Assembly: GCF_017874425.1 (NCBI RefSeq)
Contig: NZ_JAGGLL010000028.1
Location: 1-57,759, forward strand
DNA: 57,759 nucleotides
DNA from: Clostridium punense
Lineage (GTDB): Bacteria > Bacillota > Clostridia > Clostridiales > Clostridiaceae
Direction of reading: 5' to 3'
Shown: positions 8,510-17,694 of the stretch, piece by piece
Position numbering within the stretch: position 1 is the stretch's first letter
How the letters are laid out: every line of letters begins with the position of its first letter
Program-made: the position numbers and the translations under genes
The notes under the pieces: model-generated
What the model was told of the DNA's origin: nothing
Database searches by the model: none
The model's input: only the letters and a program-made list of their open reading frames with translations

Positions 8510-11434
8510 TTGTTTAGATTAATGGATACATATCATGGCTTTAAACTTATGGAAGAAGCTAAGATAAAGGAAATAGACTCAGTAGCTAGAATTTTTGAGC
8601 ATGTTAAAAGTGGAGCACGCCTCTTACATTTAGAAAACAAGGATGACAATAAGGTGTTTTCAATTTCTTTTAGGACAACGCCCCAGGACGATACAGGAGT
8701 ACCACATATAATTGAGCATGCGGTTCTTTGTGGTTCAAAGAAATTTAAAACCAAAGATGTGTTTACAGATATGGCTAAAAGTTCATTGAAAACTTTCATA
8801 AATGCAATGACTTTTCCTGACAAGACCTGTTATCCTATCTCAAGTAGAAATCAAAAGGACTTTTTTAATCTGATGGAAGTATATTTAGATGCAGTGTTCT
8901 ATCCAAATATATATGAAAATCATGAATTGCTTCGTCAAGAGGGATGGAGATATGAATTTGATGAGGAAACTGGAAAGTTAATTTACAAAGGAATAGTTTA
9001 TAGTGAGATGCAAGGAGCATTATCCTCACCGGAGTCTGGCCTAGAAACCAATGTATTAGCATCCTTGTTTCCAAACACTACCTATGCAGTTAATAGTGGG
9101 GGAAACCCTGACGCAATACCAGACTTAACACAGGAGGCCTTTGAGGATTTTCACAAAAAGTACTATCATCCAATAAATAGCTATATTTATTTGTATGGGG
9201 ATCAGGATCTGAATGAATGTCTAAGGCTAATTAACGAAGAATACTTAATAAATTATGATAGAATTGAGATTCCTTCACATATTGAAGAGGTGAAACCCTT
9301 TGCCCAGATGGTTGAAAAAGTAGCTGAGTATTCTATTAGTGAAGACGAGGATGAAGAAAACAAAACCTTTATGGCACTAAGTTTTGTAACCGGAGAGACA
9401 ACGGATCCCGAAACTTATTTGGCAATGAATATATTAAATAATATGCTTATTGAATCTTCAGCATCACCCCTTAAAAAGGCATTACTAGAGGCTGGAATTG
9501 GTGAGGGTATGGCTGATTTGAGAATAGATAGCATTAAGAACACTGTTTTCACAGTGGCTGTGAATAATACAAATGAAGATAAAAAGGAAGAATTTAAGAG
9601 AGTGTTTTTTGATACACTAGGCTCACTTGCGAAGAATGGTATTGATAAAAACCTTGTTGAAGCGGCTATTAACTCTATTGAGTTTGACCTTAGAGAAGCT
9701 GAGTTGTGGAGACGATCCAACAAGGGTATGAGATACAGCTTAGTTGTAATGGACAGCTGGCTCTATGGGGCACACCCAACAATACATTTGGCCTATGAAG
9801 AAAAATTAAACCAAATCAAGGCTAAAGTAGAAGGAAATTATTTTGAAGAGCTTATAAAGAGGTGTATTCTTAATAATAACCATAGTTCCTTAGTTGTTTT
9901 AAAACCTAAAAAAGGTTTAGCTGAAAGTAAGGCAAAGGCATTAGAACACAAGCTACAAAAATATAAAGAAACCTTATCAGAGGATGAGATTAAGGTTTTA
10001 AAGGAGAGAAATGCAAAGCTAAAGGAAATACAGATGAAGGAAAACACTCCTGAGCAAATTGCTACCCTTCCTAAATTGTCTTTAAGTGAGATTTCCAAAG
10101 AAATAGAGAAAATTCCACAGGCAGTGGAGAACATGGATGGAGTAAAGCTTTTATCCCATAATGTAAGCAGTAATGGGGTTGCATACATCAGTCTATTATT
10201 CGATGCAAATGTCATTGAAGAAAAATATATTCCATACCTAGGGTTACTTAGAGATATCCTAGGTGAAGTTGATACTGAGGATAAAACTTATTTAGAGCTT
10301 AATACTGAAATTTTTAGAAAAACTGGTGGAATAAACTTTGAAACTGAGGTTTATACAGAGGCTAAGAATAGTGATAAATATCATGCTAAGCTTATTGTTA
10401 AAGGAAAGGTGCTCCCTCAAAATATTGATTCTCTATTTGAATTAATTAATGAAATAACAACTAAAACAAAATTTGATAAAGTAAAGAGAATTAAAGAGGT
10501 AATTCAAGACATTAAAGCAAAGGGCAAGAGGACCATGGTTAATTCCGGAAACAAGGTGGCTATGACCAGGGCTGCAGCGCAGTATTCAAAGGCAAGCAAA
10601 TATGAGGATATATTAAGCGGTGCAAGGTACTACGAATTTATATGTGACATTGAAAAGAACTTTGATAATAAGCATACTGAAGTAGAAAAGGCTTTATTAA
10701 GGGTATTTAAAGCTATCTTTAATAAAAATAACTTAATGATATCATACACTGGGGATGAAGCCAATTTAGATATGGTAAAGGAAAAGCTTCATATTATCCT
10801 AAATAATTTGGGAGATGAAAAACTTGAAGCTGTGGAGATTTGCCTTGAACCATCTAGAGCTGTGGAAGCGATAATTACTGGAAGTAATGTTCAGTATGTA
10901 GCCAAGGCCTTTAATTATAAGAAACTTGGCTATAAATACTCAGGTAAAATGAGAGTACTCCAAAATATTTTGGATAGCGAATATCTCTATACAAGGGTAC
11001 GTTTACAGGGTGGAGCTTATGGTTGCTATATGGAGCTAGATGATCTAGGAAATATGGGCGTTTATTCATATCGTGATCCTAGCCTTGTTGAAACTATAAA
11101 GACCTATGATGAAGCAGCTGAATTCCTTAAAGAAATAGATTATTCTTTAAGCAATATGGAAAGCTTCATAATAGGAGCAATAGGAGACTTGGATCAGCCA
11201 TTGAATGCAGCTGGCAAAGGAAGTTTAGCAGTTAGAAACTATATTTGCGGTATAACTAGTGAAGATATACAAAGGGAAAGAGATGAATTATTGTCCTCAA
11301 CTCTGGAGGATGTTAAAGCATTCACAGATATGATTAAGAAGGGTATGGAAGAAAATTATTGCTGTGTAGTTGGAAATGAGCTAAAAATAAACGAGAATAA
11401 GAATATATTTGATAGAGTAATAACTCTATTATAA
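8510..11434 (+). CDS. M16C insulinase-family zinc metallopeptidase
   Basis: About 974 residues, the length of the presequence-protease/HypA-type M16C family. The inverted zinc motif HIIEH is at residues 66-70, with the distal glutamate in the VYSEMQGALS region and the second-half sequence RLQGGAYGCYMELDD that lines the chamber. These enzymes are two-lobed clamshells that digest peptides in the cytosol; no signal peptide is seen. The TTG start is chosen for AAGGGAG 8 bases upstream; ATG 8522 is the alternative. It is a single-gene unit between its own promoter and a strong terminator. Confidence 0.9.
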   Translation: MFRLMDTYHGFKLMEEAKIKEIDSVARIFEHVKSGARLLHLENKDDNKVFSISFRTTPQDDTGVPHIIEHAVLCGSKKFKTKDVFTDMAKSSLKTFINAMTFPDKTCYPISSRNQKDFFNLMEVYLDAVFYPNIYENHELLRQEGWRYEFDEETGKLIYKGIVYSEMQGALSSPESGLETNVLASLFPNTTYAVNSGGNPDAIPDLTQEAFEDFHKKYYHPINSYIYLYGDQDLNECLRLINEEYLINYDRIEIPSHIEEVKPFAQMVEKVAEYSISEDEDEENKTFMALSFVTGETTDPETYLAMNILNNMLIESSASPLKKALLEAGIGEGMADLRIDSIKNTVFTVAVNNTNEDKKEEFKRVFFDTLGSLAKNGIDKNLVEAAINSIEFDLREAELWRRSNKGMRYSLVVMDSWLYGAHPTIHLAYEEKLNQIKAKVEGNYFEELIKRCILNNNHSSLVVLKPKKGLAESKAKALEHKLQKYKETLSEDEIKVLKERNAKLKEIQMKENTPEQIATLPKLSLSEISKEIEKIPQAVENMDGVKLLSHNVSSNGVAYISLLFDANVIEEKYIPYLGLLRDILGEVDTEDKTYLELNTEIFRKTGGINFETEVYTEAKNSDKYHAKLIVKGKVLPQNIDSLFELINEITTKTKFDKVKRIKEVIQDIKAKGKRTMVNSGNKVAMTRAAAQYSKASKYEDILSGARYYEFICDIEKNFDNKHTEVEKALLRVFKAIFNKNNLMISYTGDEANLDMVKEKLHIILNNLGDEKLEAVEICLEPSRAVEAIITGSNVQYVAKAFNYKKLGYKYSGKMRVLQNILDSEYLYTRVRLQGGAYGCYMELDDLGNMGVYSYRDPSLVETIKTYDEAAEFLKEIDYSLSNMESFIIGAIGDLDQPLNAAGKGSLAVRNYICGITSEDIQRERDELLSSTLEDVKAFTDMIKKGMEENYCCVVGNELKINENKNIFDRVITLL

Positions 11435-11441
11435 GAAGAAT

Positions 11442-11487
11442 AAAAAGTAGCGCCATATAAGTTATAGTTTATATGGCGCTACTTTTT
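11442..11487. terminator. Perfect bidirectional terminator
   Basis: A 19-bp perfect inverted repeat (AAAAAGTAGCGCCATATAA and its complement) with an 8-base loop lies right after the peptidase stop. The A and T runs at its ends make it a terminator on either strand. Confidence 0.9.
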
Positions 11488-11831
11488 CATAGGACTATCT
11501 ATACAAAAGGTAGGTACTTCGATGAAATTATATGGTATAACTGTGAAAGAAATTTTGGAGAAATATGACAAGTCCTTATAAGAGCATGTAAGTAAAGTAA
11601 CTGTCAGTTTAAAGAAGTGAGCTAAAATTAGTCTGTATTTTTTGATATGGTTAAATAGAAGGGATTCTTTTTAATTGTAAATTAAACTAGTAGGGTATCT
11701 GTGATATAAGTTACGGCTTAAGTGATAATTAAAAGGTATAATAAACAATCAATGGAAGTTTCAAGTAATATAGGCTTGTATAATAACATAAAAGTTTGTA
11801 AACTTAATTTTATCACGAAGGGAAGACAGAT
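11488..11831. other. 344-base gap with only a tiny coding relic
   Basis: A plus-strand ATG at 11523 opens 19 codons (MKLYGITVKEILEKYDKSL) and then stops. It looks like the start of a lost gene, and there is no good ribosome binding site. The rest is A/T-rich without other readable structure. Confidence 0.3.
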
Positions 11832-12185
11832 ATGAAAGTTGCAATTTTAGTAAATGAAGATACCATGGATATATGTATTGGAAAAGGATGTTTAAACGCC
11901 TTTAATAAAAAAATTGATGCCTTTAAAAGTTATGATAATGAGGTGGAGCTAATAGCATTTACCCATGTAGGGGGAGACTTACAACGTAAAATTGAAAAAT
12001 TAATTAATAATGGTGTTGAAGTAGTTCATCTTTCAACCTGCCTTAGAGCAAAGTATGAAGACTATGACAATTTAGCTAATGGCCTTGCTCAGCATTTTAA
12101 AGTTGTGGGATATACCCATGGATCAGAAAATGGCAAAAATAGAAATACAATATGTTTGGAGCAATGCAAGGGATGCAAACTATAA
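11832..12185 (+). CDS. CGGC-domain-like protein with the name-giving motif lost
   Basis: 117 residues. The start MKVAILVNEDTMDICIGKGCLNAF matches CGGC-domain proteins in layout (split here: MKVAILVNEDTM, CIGKGC), as do VVHLSTCLRAKYEDY and the cysteine-rich end CLEQCKGCKL. In typical members the middle carries a CGGCPG-like metal or redox motif. Here that position reads THVGGDLQRK, without either cysteine. It may have lost metal binding or be drifting. AAGGGAAG precedes the ATG. Function of the family is unknown. Confidence 0.7.
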   Translation: MKVAILVNEDTMDICIGKGCLNAFNKKIDAFKSYDNEVELIAFTHVGGDLQRKIEKLINNGVEVVHLSTCLRAKYEDYDNLANGLAQHFKVVGYTHGSENGKNRNTICLEQCKGCKL

Positions 12186-12295
12186 ATATGGTGCTATGAA
12201 GTTAAGTTATCCAGTTACTAGCAGGAATAGAAAAACGGCAGTTCCAGCCATATGGTGCCCCATATCATAAATAACACAGAATGATTTATGATTAT

Positions 12296-12322
12296 ATAAC
12301 ACTAGATATTTAGTGTTATAAT
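12296..12322 (+). promoter_or_regulatory. Promoter -10 with overlapping perfect dyad (operator-like)
   Basis: TATAAT (12317-12322) is overlapped by a perfect 9-bp dyad, ATAACACTA and TAGTGTTAT, with 6 bases between. It lies about 40 bases before the MBL gene. A repressor bound there would block RNA polymerase. A related promoter region at 21404-21482 lacks the dyad. Confidence 0.5.
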
Positions 12323-12363
12323 TTATCTAGGAATAGGAGATTACCAATAATGGAGGTACCGAT

Positions 12364-13098
12364 ATGAATAAGTTATATGTATTAGATTTGAACTTTGATT
12401 TTAATGGAAATAAGGATGCCATATATCCTGTGTTGCTAACAGATGACAAGGAAATGGTTTTGATTGATTGTGGGTATCCAAACTTTTTATCATTAATAGA
12501 AGAGTGTGCAATTAAAAATAATATAGATATAAGCAATCTAACAAAGATAATTATAACTCATAATGATTTTGATCATATGGGAGCATTAGGAGAATTTAAG
12601 AGAAAGTATCCCCATATAAAAGTCATGGCAGCAAAAGAAGAGGTTCCATACATTGAAGGAAAGAAAAAATCCTTAAGATTACAGCAGGCTGAAAATTTGT
12701 ATGAATCATTGCCTGATGATGAAAAGCCACAAGCAGAGATTTTTCATAAAACTCTTGAATCAGTAGAAAATTGTAAAGTAGATGTGGCTTTAAACCATGG
12801 GGATATTTTAGATATTGCTGGAGGAATTGAAGTTGTAGCCACTCCAGGTCATATGCCTGGACATATATCTCTTTATCATAAAGAAAGCAAATCTATGATT
12901 GTTGGTGATGCATTAGTTTTAGAAAATGGAGAATTATCAATTGCATTACCTAAGTACACCCTAGATATTAAGGAAGCTTTGAAATCAGTTGAAAAGTTCT
13001 TAAATTATGATATAGATAGAATTATATGTTATCACGGGGGAGTATATACAAAAGACATAAAAGGATCACTTAAAAACATTATTACAGATTTGGACTAA
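12364..13098 (+). CDS. Metallo-beta-lactamase-fold hydrolase
   Basis: 244 residues of the MBL superfamily. The metal motif reads THNDFDHMGAL: the second histidine of HxHxDH is an aspartate, as in several MBL subfamilies of the HxDxDH kind. Later metal histidines are in ATPGHMPGH, the bridging aspartate in IVGDALV, and the final histidine in ICYHGG. The substrate is unknown. GGAGG is 8 bases before the ATG. It is followed after 38 bases by a P-loop kinase, probably in one transcript. A decayed partial duplicate of this locus lies at 21.4-21.6 kb. Confidence 0.85.
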   Translation: MNKLYVLDLNFDFNGNKDAIYPVLLTDDKEMVLIDCGYPNFLSLIEECAIKNNIDISNLTKIIITHNDFDHMGALGEFKRKYPHIKVMAAKEEVPYIEGKKKSLRLQQAENLYESLPDDEKPQAEIFHKTLESVENCKVDVALNHGDILDIAGGIEVVATPGHMPGHISLYHKESKSMIVGDALVLENGELSIALPKYTLDIKEALKSVEKFLNYDIDRIICYHGGVYTKDIKGSLKNIITDLD

Positions 13099-13136
13099 AG
13101 GGAAAAGGGTCTTAATCATGGGGGAGAGGTTAATAG

Positions 13137-13640
13137 ATGGATAAAGCATCAAAGCTAATAATCCTAAGAGGTAATTCAGGCAGTGGTAAAACTACAACGG
13201 GTAAGGCCTTGCAAAAGAAATTTGGACAAGGCACAATGCTAATTTCACAAGATGCTATAAGAAGAGAAATGTTATATGTGAAAGATGGACCAGATACAGA
13301 AGCAGGTGAGTTATTAAAGGAACTTGTACAATATGGGAAGAACCACTCCAAGATTATAATTTTAGAGGGTATTTTAAATTCTCAGTGGTATAGTAAACTC
13401 TTTGAAAATTTACATGAGGAATTTGGAAATAGAATTTTTGCATATTATTTTGATATACCTTTTGAAGAAACTTTAAATCGTCACAAAGAAAAACCTAATG
13501 CCCATGAATTTGGAGAAAAAGAAATGAGGGACTGGTGGAAGGAAAAAGATTTATTGGGCATCATTCCTGAGGTGTATATTCATAAGGAATTAAGTTTAAA
13601 TGAAGTAGTGGATATGATTTATGGAGAAGTTACAAAGTAA
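13137..13640 (+). CDS. Small P-loop kinase (zeta-toxin/AAA_33-like)
   Basis: 167 residues with Walker A RGNSGSGKTTTGKAL near residue 11, a conserved SQDAIRREML after strand 2, and FYF-like core strands (FAYYFDIPFEETLNRH). It resembles small nucleotide or antibiotic kinases of the chloramphenicol-phosphotransferase/zeta type. No antitoxin partner is adjacent, so a metabolic or resistance kinase is more likely than a toxin. GGGGGAGAGG precedes the start. The gene ends before a terminator at 13.7 kb. Confidence 0.75.
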   Translation: MDKASKLIILRGNSGSGKTTTGKALQKKFGQGTMLISQDAIRREMLYVKDGPDTEAGELLKELVQYGKNHSKIIILEGILNSQWYSKLFENLHEEFGNRIFAYYFDIPFEETLNRHKEKPNAHEFGEKEMRDWWKEKDLLGIIPEVYIHKELSLNEVVDMIYGEVTK

Positions 13641-13697
13641 AGTTTCAAAAATTAAGTGGTTTTGTAATATAGGAAACTAAAATTGTCAAATAAAATA

Positions 13698-13738
13698 AAT
13701 AACCTTAGCCAAGAATAGTTCTTAGTTAGGGTTATTTT
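13698..13738 (+). terminator. Terminator after the MBL/kinase pair
   Basis: AATAACC...GGTTATT stem with an inner AAGAA/TTCTT helix, followed by TTTATTT. Confidence 0.6.
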
Positions 13739-13858
13739 ATTTACATAAAATTCAATAGCAAGAATATTATGCCTATATTATATGTTATAATAAACTGGAT
13801 AAATATGATAAATAATGCATGTATTTGGATAGGATTGGTCATTGGATAAGAGGTTTCT

Positions 13859-16306
13859 ATGTTCAATCGAGAATTTATTTATCTATTAGAATTGATAGTA
13901 TTTCAGGGTGAAGGGGTAATTGTTACAGTGAAGGATTTTATTGAAATAAACAATGCAAGGATTAATAATTTGTGTGGTGTGGATGTAAGGATTCCTAAAA
14001 ATAAACTTACAGTGATTACTGGGGTGTCGGGAAGTGGAAAGTCAAGCCTTGCTTTTGACACTTTGTACGAAGAAGGGAAAAAGAGATATCTGACTTTTTC
14101 AGGTTCACAGTTTATTGTGGATAAGAAAGAGAGTTTTGATAGTATTACAGGGTTATCACCAACTGTTGCAGTGGAACAGAGGATTATTCGTCAAAGTAAT
14201 CCAAGGAGCACAGTGGCAACCAGGATTAATCTTGATGCCATGCTAGCGGCTCTTTTTGCTCATTATGGAGAAATTGATAAACAGTATGATGATGGAACCC
14301 CTCTTCAGATTGCGAACTTTCAAAAAGGTTCACCTAAAGGCATGTGCACTAGATGTCGTGGAGCAGGAGCTGTTTTTTCGGTAGATGAGGATTCCATATT
14401 TCAGGATATGGATATGACAATTGAAAATCTCTTTGGTGGAAACCAAACTCACTATAATCATTTCTACATGAGATTTGACAAAATCTATGGTGTAAATAGA
14501 AAAAGAACTTTAAGGTCCTTAAGCGAGGAGGAATTTCGTCTCTTTAAGTACGGAGATGGTGGAGGCTTTGCTGGGGCAACTGGATTTATGGGAGTAGTTC
14601 CATGGCTCATGGAAAGTTATAAATATCATAAGGGTCGTGGAAGAGAAAATTGGATTACTAAACTTAGTTACGTAGGTATGAAGACTTGCCCTAAATGTCA
14701 GGGTGTTGGGTTAGGAACTGCAGCTCTTCATACAAGGATCGGGGGTAAAACCATAAGGGAAATAGAGGAGATGTACATTGGAGATATATACAATTTCTTA
14801 AACACCTATGGAGGAGGAAAGAATCCTTTGGTGGATAAAATCCTAAAGAGTTTACAGGGGCTCTCAGAAGTTGGACTTGGTCATCTTTCCCTTGCAAGAA
14901 AGATTCCTACACTGTCAGGAGGGGAACTACAAAGGGTCTTCTTGGCTTCCTATATTAGGGCAGCTATGGATTCCATTATCTTTGTATTTGATGAACCTAC
15001 CATAGGACTTCATGAGGTAGAAAAGGAGAGTCTATTTAAGCTTCTAAGGAAGTTAGTGGAAGATGGCAATACCGTTGTTGCTGTAGAGCATGATGAAGGC
15101 TTTATGAGGAATGCTGATTATATTGTTGATATGGGACCAGGTGCAGGGATAAATGGGGGAAGAAGGATTTTTCAAGGAACCTATGAGGATTTTCTGCAGT
15201 GTAAGGAATCAAGAACTGCTCCTTATTTAACCAAGGAGGCTGGGTTTTACATTAAAGAAAAATACCGAAGCCTAGAGGATAAAAAGGTGTTGCGAATTGA
15301 AAATGCTAACTTACACAACTTGAAAAACGTAGCTGTGGACATCCCTTTAGGTGTAATGGTAGGAATTGCTGGGGTATCTGGAAGTGGAAAATCAAGCTTA
15401 ATATCAGATACTTTAGTTCCAAGGCTAAAGGAACTTTTGAAAAACAACTGTGTTCTAGAGGATGAAGAGTATGAGGTTGAAGAGGTAACTGATACTATAA
15501 TTACAGGAACGGAGCATCTCAAGGCTTGTTTTATAATAGACCAAAAGCCAATAGGGAGAAACAAGACCTCTTGTCCTGCAACTTATATTGGCATTATGGA
15601 CAAAATTCGAAGTCTTTTCGCTGCAACAGAGTCAGCAAAGGAAAATGGGTGTACAGTTTCCATGTTCACAAGGAATTCAGAGGGAGGCTGTCCTAGATGT
15701 AAGGGAGAAGGCATAGTTCATCATTATGTGGGCTACGGAAGTTTCATGGACCTTGTTTGTGACGATTGTGAAGGCACTGGGTATATAGATAAAGCCAGAG
15801 CTATTTTACTAGAGGGTAAGAATATTTGCGATGTTTTAAATATGAGTGTTGATGAAGCAGAGGAGTTTTTTAAGGATAAGGATGAAGGAATATGCAACGT
15901 TCTAGGGATTTTAAAGGAGGTGGGCATGGGTTATATTACTCTTGGACAATCTATACCTACCATTTCAGGAGGGGAAAGCCAAAGAATAAAGCTGGCAAAG
16001 GAACTTTCGCTAGGTAGGAAGACTTCGAAAAAGAAAAGTAAAGGATCTCTTTATATTCTTGATGAACCTACAACGGGGCTATCCTTACACGATACTGAAA
16101 GGCTGCTCACACTTTTAAATGAGATAGTTGAATGTGGTAATTCTGTTATTATTACAGAGCATGATGTACATATGCTTGCAAACTGTGACTATATAATAGA
16201 ATTAGGAAAAGGTGGAGGAAGAGAAGGCGGAGAAATTATTGCTACAGGCACACCAAAGGAGCTGAAGGAAAATAGTTCCTCATTGATAGGAAGGTACTTA
16301 CCATGA
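13859..16306 (+). CDS. UvrA-like ABC ATPase paralogue (UvrA2/DrrC type)
   Basis: 815 residues, shorter than housekeeping UvrA (about 940). It has two ABC ATPase halves: Walker A GVSGSGKSSLAFDT (from residue 55) and a second GVSGSGKSSLISDT; signatures LSGGELQRVFLAS and ISGGESQRIKLAK; Walker B FVFDEPTIGLH and LYILDEPTTGLS. CxxC pairs of the zinc modules are present (CTRCRGAG, CPKCQGVG, CPRCKGEG, CDDCEGTG). Short paralogues of this type are linked to DNA-lesion tolerance or resistance to DNA-binding drugs. ATG 13859 has AGAGG close upstream; GTG 13928 is an alternative nearer to where family members begin. It overlaps the next gene by 4 bases. Confidence 0.88.
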   Translation: MFNREFIYLLELIVFQGEGVIVTVKDFIEINNARINNLCGVDVRIPKNKLTVITGVSGSGKSSLAFDTLYEEGKKRYLTFSGSQFIVDKKESFDSITGLSPTVAVEQRIIRQSNPRSTVATRINLDAMLAALFAHYGEIDKQYDDGTPLQIANFQKGSPKGMCTRCRGAGAVFSVDEDSIFQDMDMTIENLFGGNQTHYNHFYMRFDKIYGVNRKRTLRSLSEEEFRLFKYGDGGGFAGATGFMGVVPWLMESYKYHKGRGRENWITKLSYVGMKTCPKCQGVGLGTAALHTRIGGKTIREIEEMYIGDIYNFLNTYGGGKNPLVDKILKSLQGLSEVGLGHLSLARKIPTLSGGELQRVFLASYIRAAMDSIIFVFDEPTIGLHEVEKESLFKLLRKLVEDGNTVVAVEHDEGFMRNADYIVDMGPGAGINGGRRIFQGTYEDFLQCKESRTAPYLTKEAGFYIKEKYRSLEDKKVLRIENANLHNLKNVAVDIPLGVMVGIAGVSGSGKSSLISDTLVPRLKELLKNNCVLEDEEYEVEEVTDTIITGTEHLKACFIIDQKPIGRNKTSCPATYIGIMDKIRSLFAATESAKENGCTVSMFTRNSEGGCPRCKGEGIVHHYVGYGSFMDLVCDDCEGTGYIDKARAILLEGKNICDVLNMSVDEAEEFFKDKDEGICNVLGILKEVGMGYITLGQSIPTISGGESQRIKLAKELSLGRKTSKKKSKGSLYILDEPTTGLSLHDTERLLTLLNEIVECGNSVIITEHDVHMLANCDYIIELGKGGGREGGEIIATGTPKELKENSSSLIGRYLP

Positions 16307-17232
16307 ATAAAGATATGGAATTAGATGAATATATTAAAACTAAACAATACAAACTAGTAAATTCTGTGCTCTTATGGAAAGATGGCAAGGTAATTGTGGA
16401 ACGGTATTATAATGGTTATACAAAGGACAGCAGAAACGTGATCCGCTCTGTGTCAAAAAGTATTCTTTCTATAGTAACAGGAATTTGTCTTGATAAAGGT
16501 CTTATAAAAGGTTTGGATGAACCTTTGTGCAGGTATCTAGAGGACTTTAATCAAGGAATCCATCCTTACCATAGGGGCATTACCCTAAGAAACCTTTTAA
16601 CCATGACCTCTGGTATCTATTGGGTAGGTGGTGTACATTATCATTGCCCACAGCTTACTGTTCTTCGTAAGAGTCCAAATTGGGTAGAACATATTTCAGA
16701 AACGGATATGGTGCAGGTTCCAGGTTCAAAGTTTAATTACAGCGAATTTGATGTGATTTTGCTCACTGCGGTGTTGGAGAAGGTAGTGGGGGGAGATATT
16801 TTCTCATTTATAAATGACAACCTGTATAAACCCTTAAATATAAAAAGTGGCTTATGGTGGAGAAGTAGCTGTGGTATTGCTTATAGCTGTGCAGAAGCAG
16901 GAGAAGGAAATGGCGGGGATAAGGAAAGACCTTCAAATTTGACAGCCCGTGAAATGCTAAGTTTAGGTCAGCTTTTTCTTCAGGGTGGTGTATATGAGGA
17001 TAAACAAATTGTTTCTAGTAAGTATATTAATGAAGCAATCTCTCCATCAAAATGTAATCCTAACTATGGATATCTGTGGTGGCTAGGGAAGGATTTTTAT
17101 GGGTGCAGAGGATATGGAGGTCAAAATATTACTGTGGTGCCCAATGAGAAAGAAATATATGTAATTCAGGCAACACCAACCGCTAGAGGTAAGGAATATG
17201 ACGATATTATTCAGTTTCTCAGAAAAAGTTGA
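16303..17232 (+). CDS. Serine hydrolase of the beta-lactamase / penicillin-binding-protein class C fold
   Basis: 309 residues. The nucleophile motif is SVSK at residues 49-52, the family contact LLTMTSGIYW follows, the second motif reads YSE at 146-148 (YxN in classic enzymes), and the region GYGGQNITVVP stands where the HxG/KTG motif would be. There is no signal peptide, so it acts in the cytosol, which is unusual for a beta-lactamase. It is more likely an esterase or amidase. The ATG overlaps the UvrA-like stop (ATGA), so the two are translationally coupled. Confidence 0.82.
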   Translation: MNKDMELDEYIKTKQYKLVNSVLLWKDGKVIVERYYNGYTKDSRNVIRSVSKSILSIVTGICLDKGLIKGLDEPLCRYLEDFNQGIHPYHRGITLRNLLTMTSGIYWVGGVHYHCPQLTVLRKSPNWVEHISETDMVQVPGSKFNYSEFDVILLTAVLEKVVGGDIFSFINDNLYKPLNIKSGLWWRSSCGIAYSCAEAGEGNGGDKERPSNLTAREMLSLGQLFLQGGVYEDKQIVSSKYINEAISPSKCNPNYGYLWWLGKDFYGCRGYGGQNITVVPNEKEIYVIQATPTARGKEYDDIIQFLRKS

Positions 17233-17246
17233 TACATTTTCGATAA

Positions 17247-17402
17247 GCAATTATCATAGCATCAACATTAGTGTTATTAAGCTTTACTGCAGCTTTTAGA
17301 GGAAGTTTCCCAATTGCGTATACTAATTTTATTGCTGCTAAAAATAACGAAAATAGAGGTGGATTAGTAAAAATCGATACTAGTCACTTGAGGAAAATAT
17401 AA
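17247..17402 (+). pseudogene. Unidentified C-terminal gene fragment
   Basis: An open frame of 51 codons without a start, reading LLSFTAAFRGSFPIAYTNF in the middle and ending SHLRKI before TAA. The composition (hydrophobic then basic) looks like real protein, but I do not recognise the family. It lies in the 460-base gap after the serine hydrolase. Confidence 0.3.
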
Positions 17403-17488
17403 TTATATAGATAGTATCTTTAGCACATTCTATACAGTAAATATGAAGTTGTAATAGGCTATAATTAAGATAGTTCTGAGGTTGGTAA

Positions 17489-17638
17489 AGAAAAATTAAT
17501 GGTGAGAAGGGAGGCTATGCAGGCGTTACCTTAAATCCTAGAAGAAAAAATGATATACCTTTCATTGTTGAGCTTAAAAAGGATGAATTGCCAGAAGTAG
17601 AACTGAATCAAATCAAAGAAAAAAGTATAATGAAATAG
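17489..17638 (+). pseudogene. Relic of a PD-(D/E)XK nuclease C-terminus (AAA-ATPase/DUF1703 type)
   Basis: The frame reads GGYAGVTLNPRRKNDIPFIV then ELKKDELPE and ends at TAG after 49 codons. This resembles the nuclease core of the AAA-ATPase-like/PD-(D/E)XK proteins (ESGYGRxDI...P...ILEFK). The N-terminal ATPase is absent and there is no start codon. It is a remnant left after deletion. Confidence 0.5.
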
Positions 17639-17694
17639 GATGATTATTATTTTAAGAGAAAAAATTAGTTATAACTTCTGTTGGAGAGGGTTTT

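Noticed and set aside
9838-10215. 125-codon minus-strand frame inside the M16C gene
   Set aside because: Antisense shadow of a well-supported peptidase gene.
12079-12270. Frame overlapping the end of the CGGC-like gene
   Set aside because: Out of frame with a better-supported gene, no ribosome binding site, odd composition.
13137-13640. P-loop kinase as a zeta toxin
   Set aside because: No antitoxin-like gene is adjacent and it pairs with an MBL hydrolase instead.
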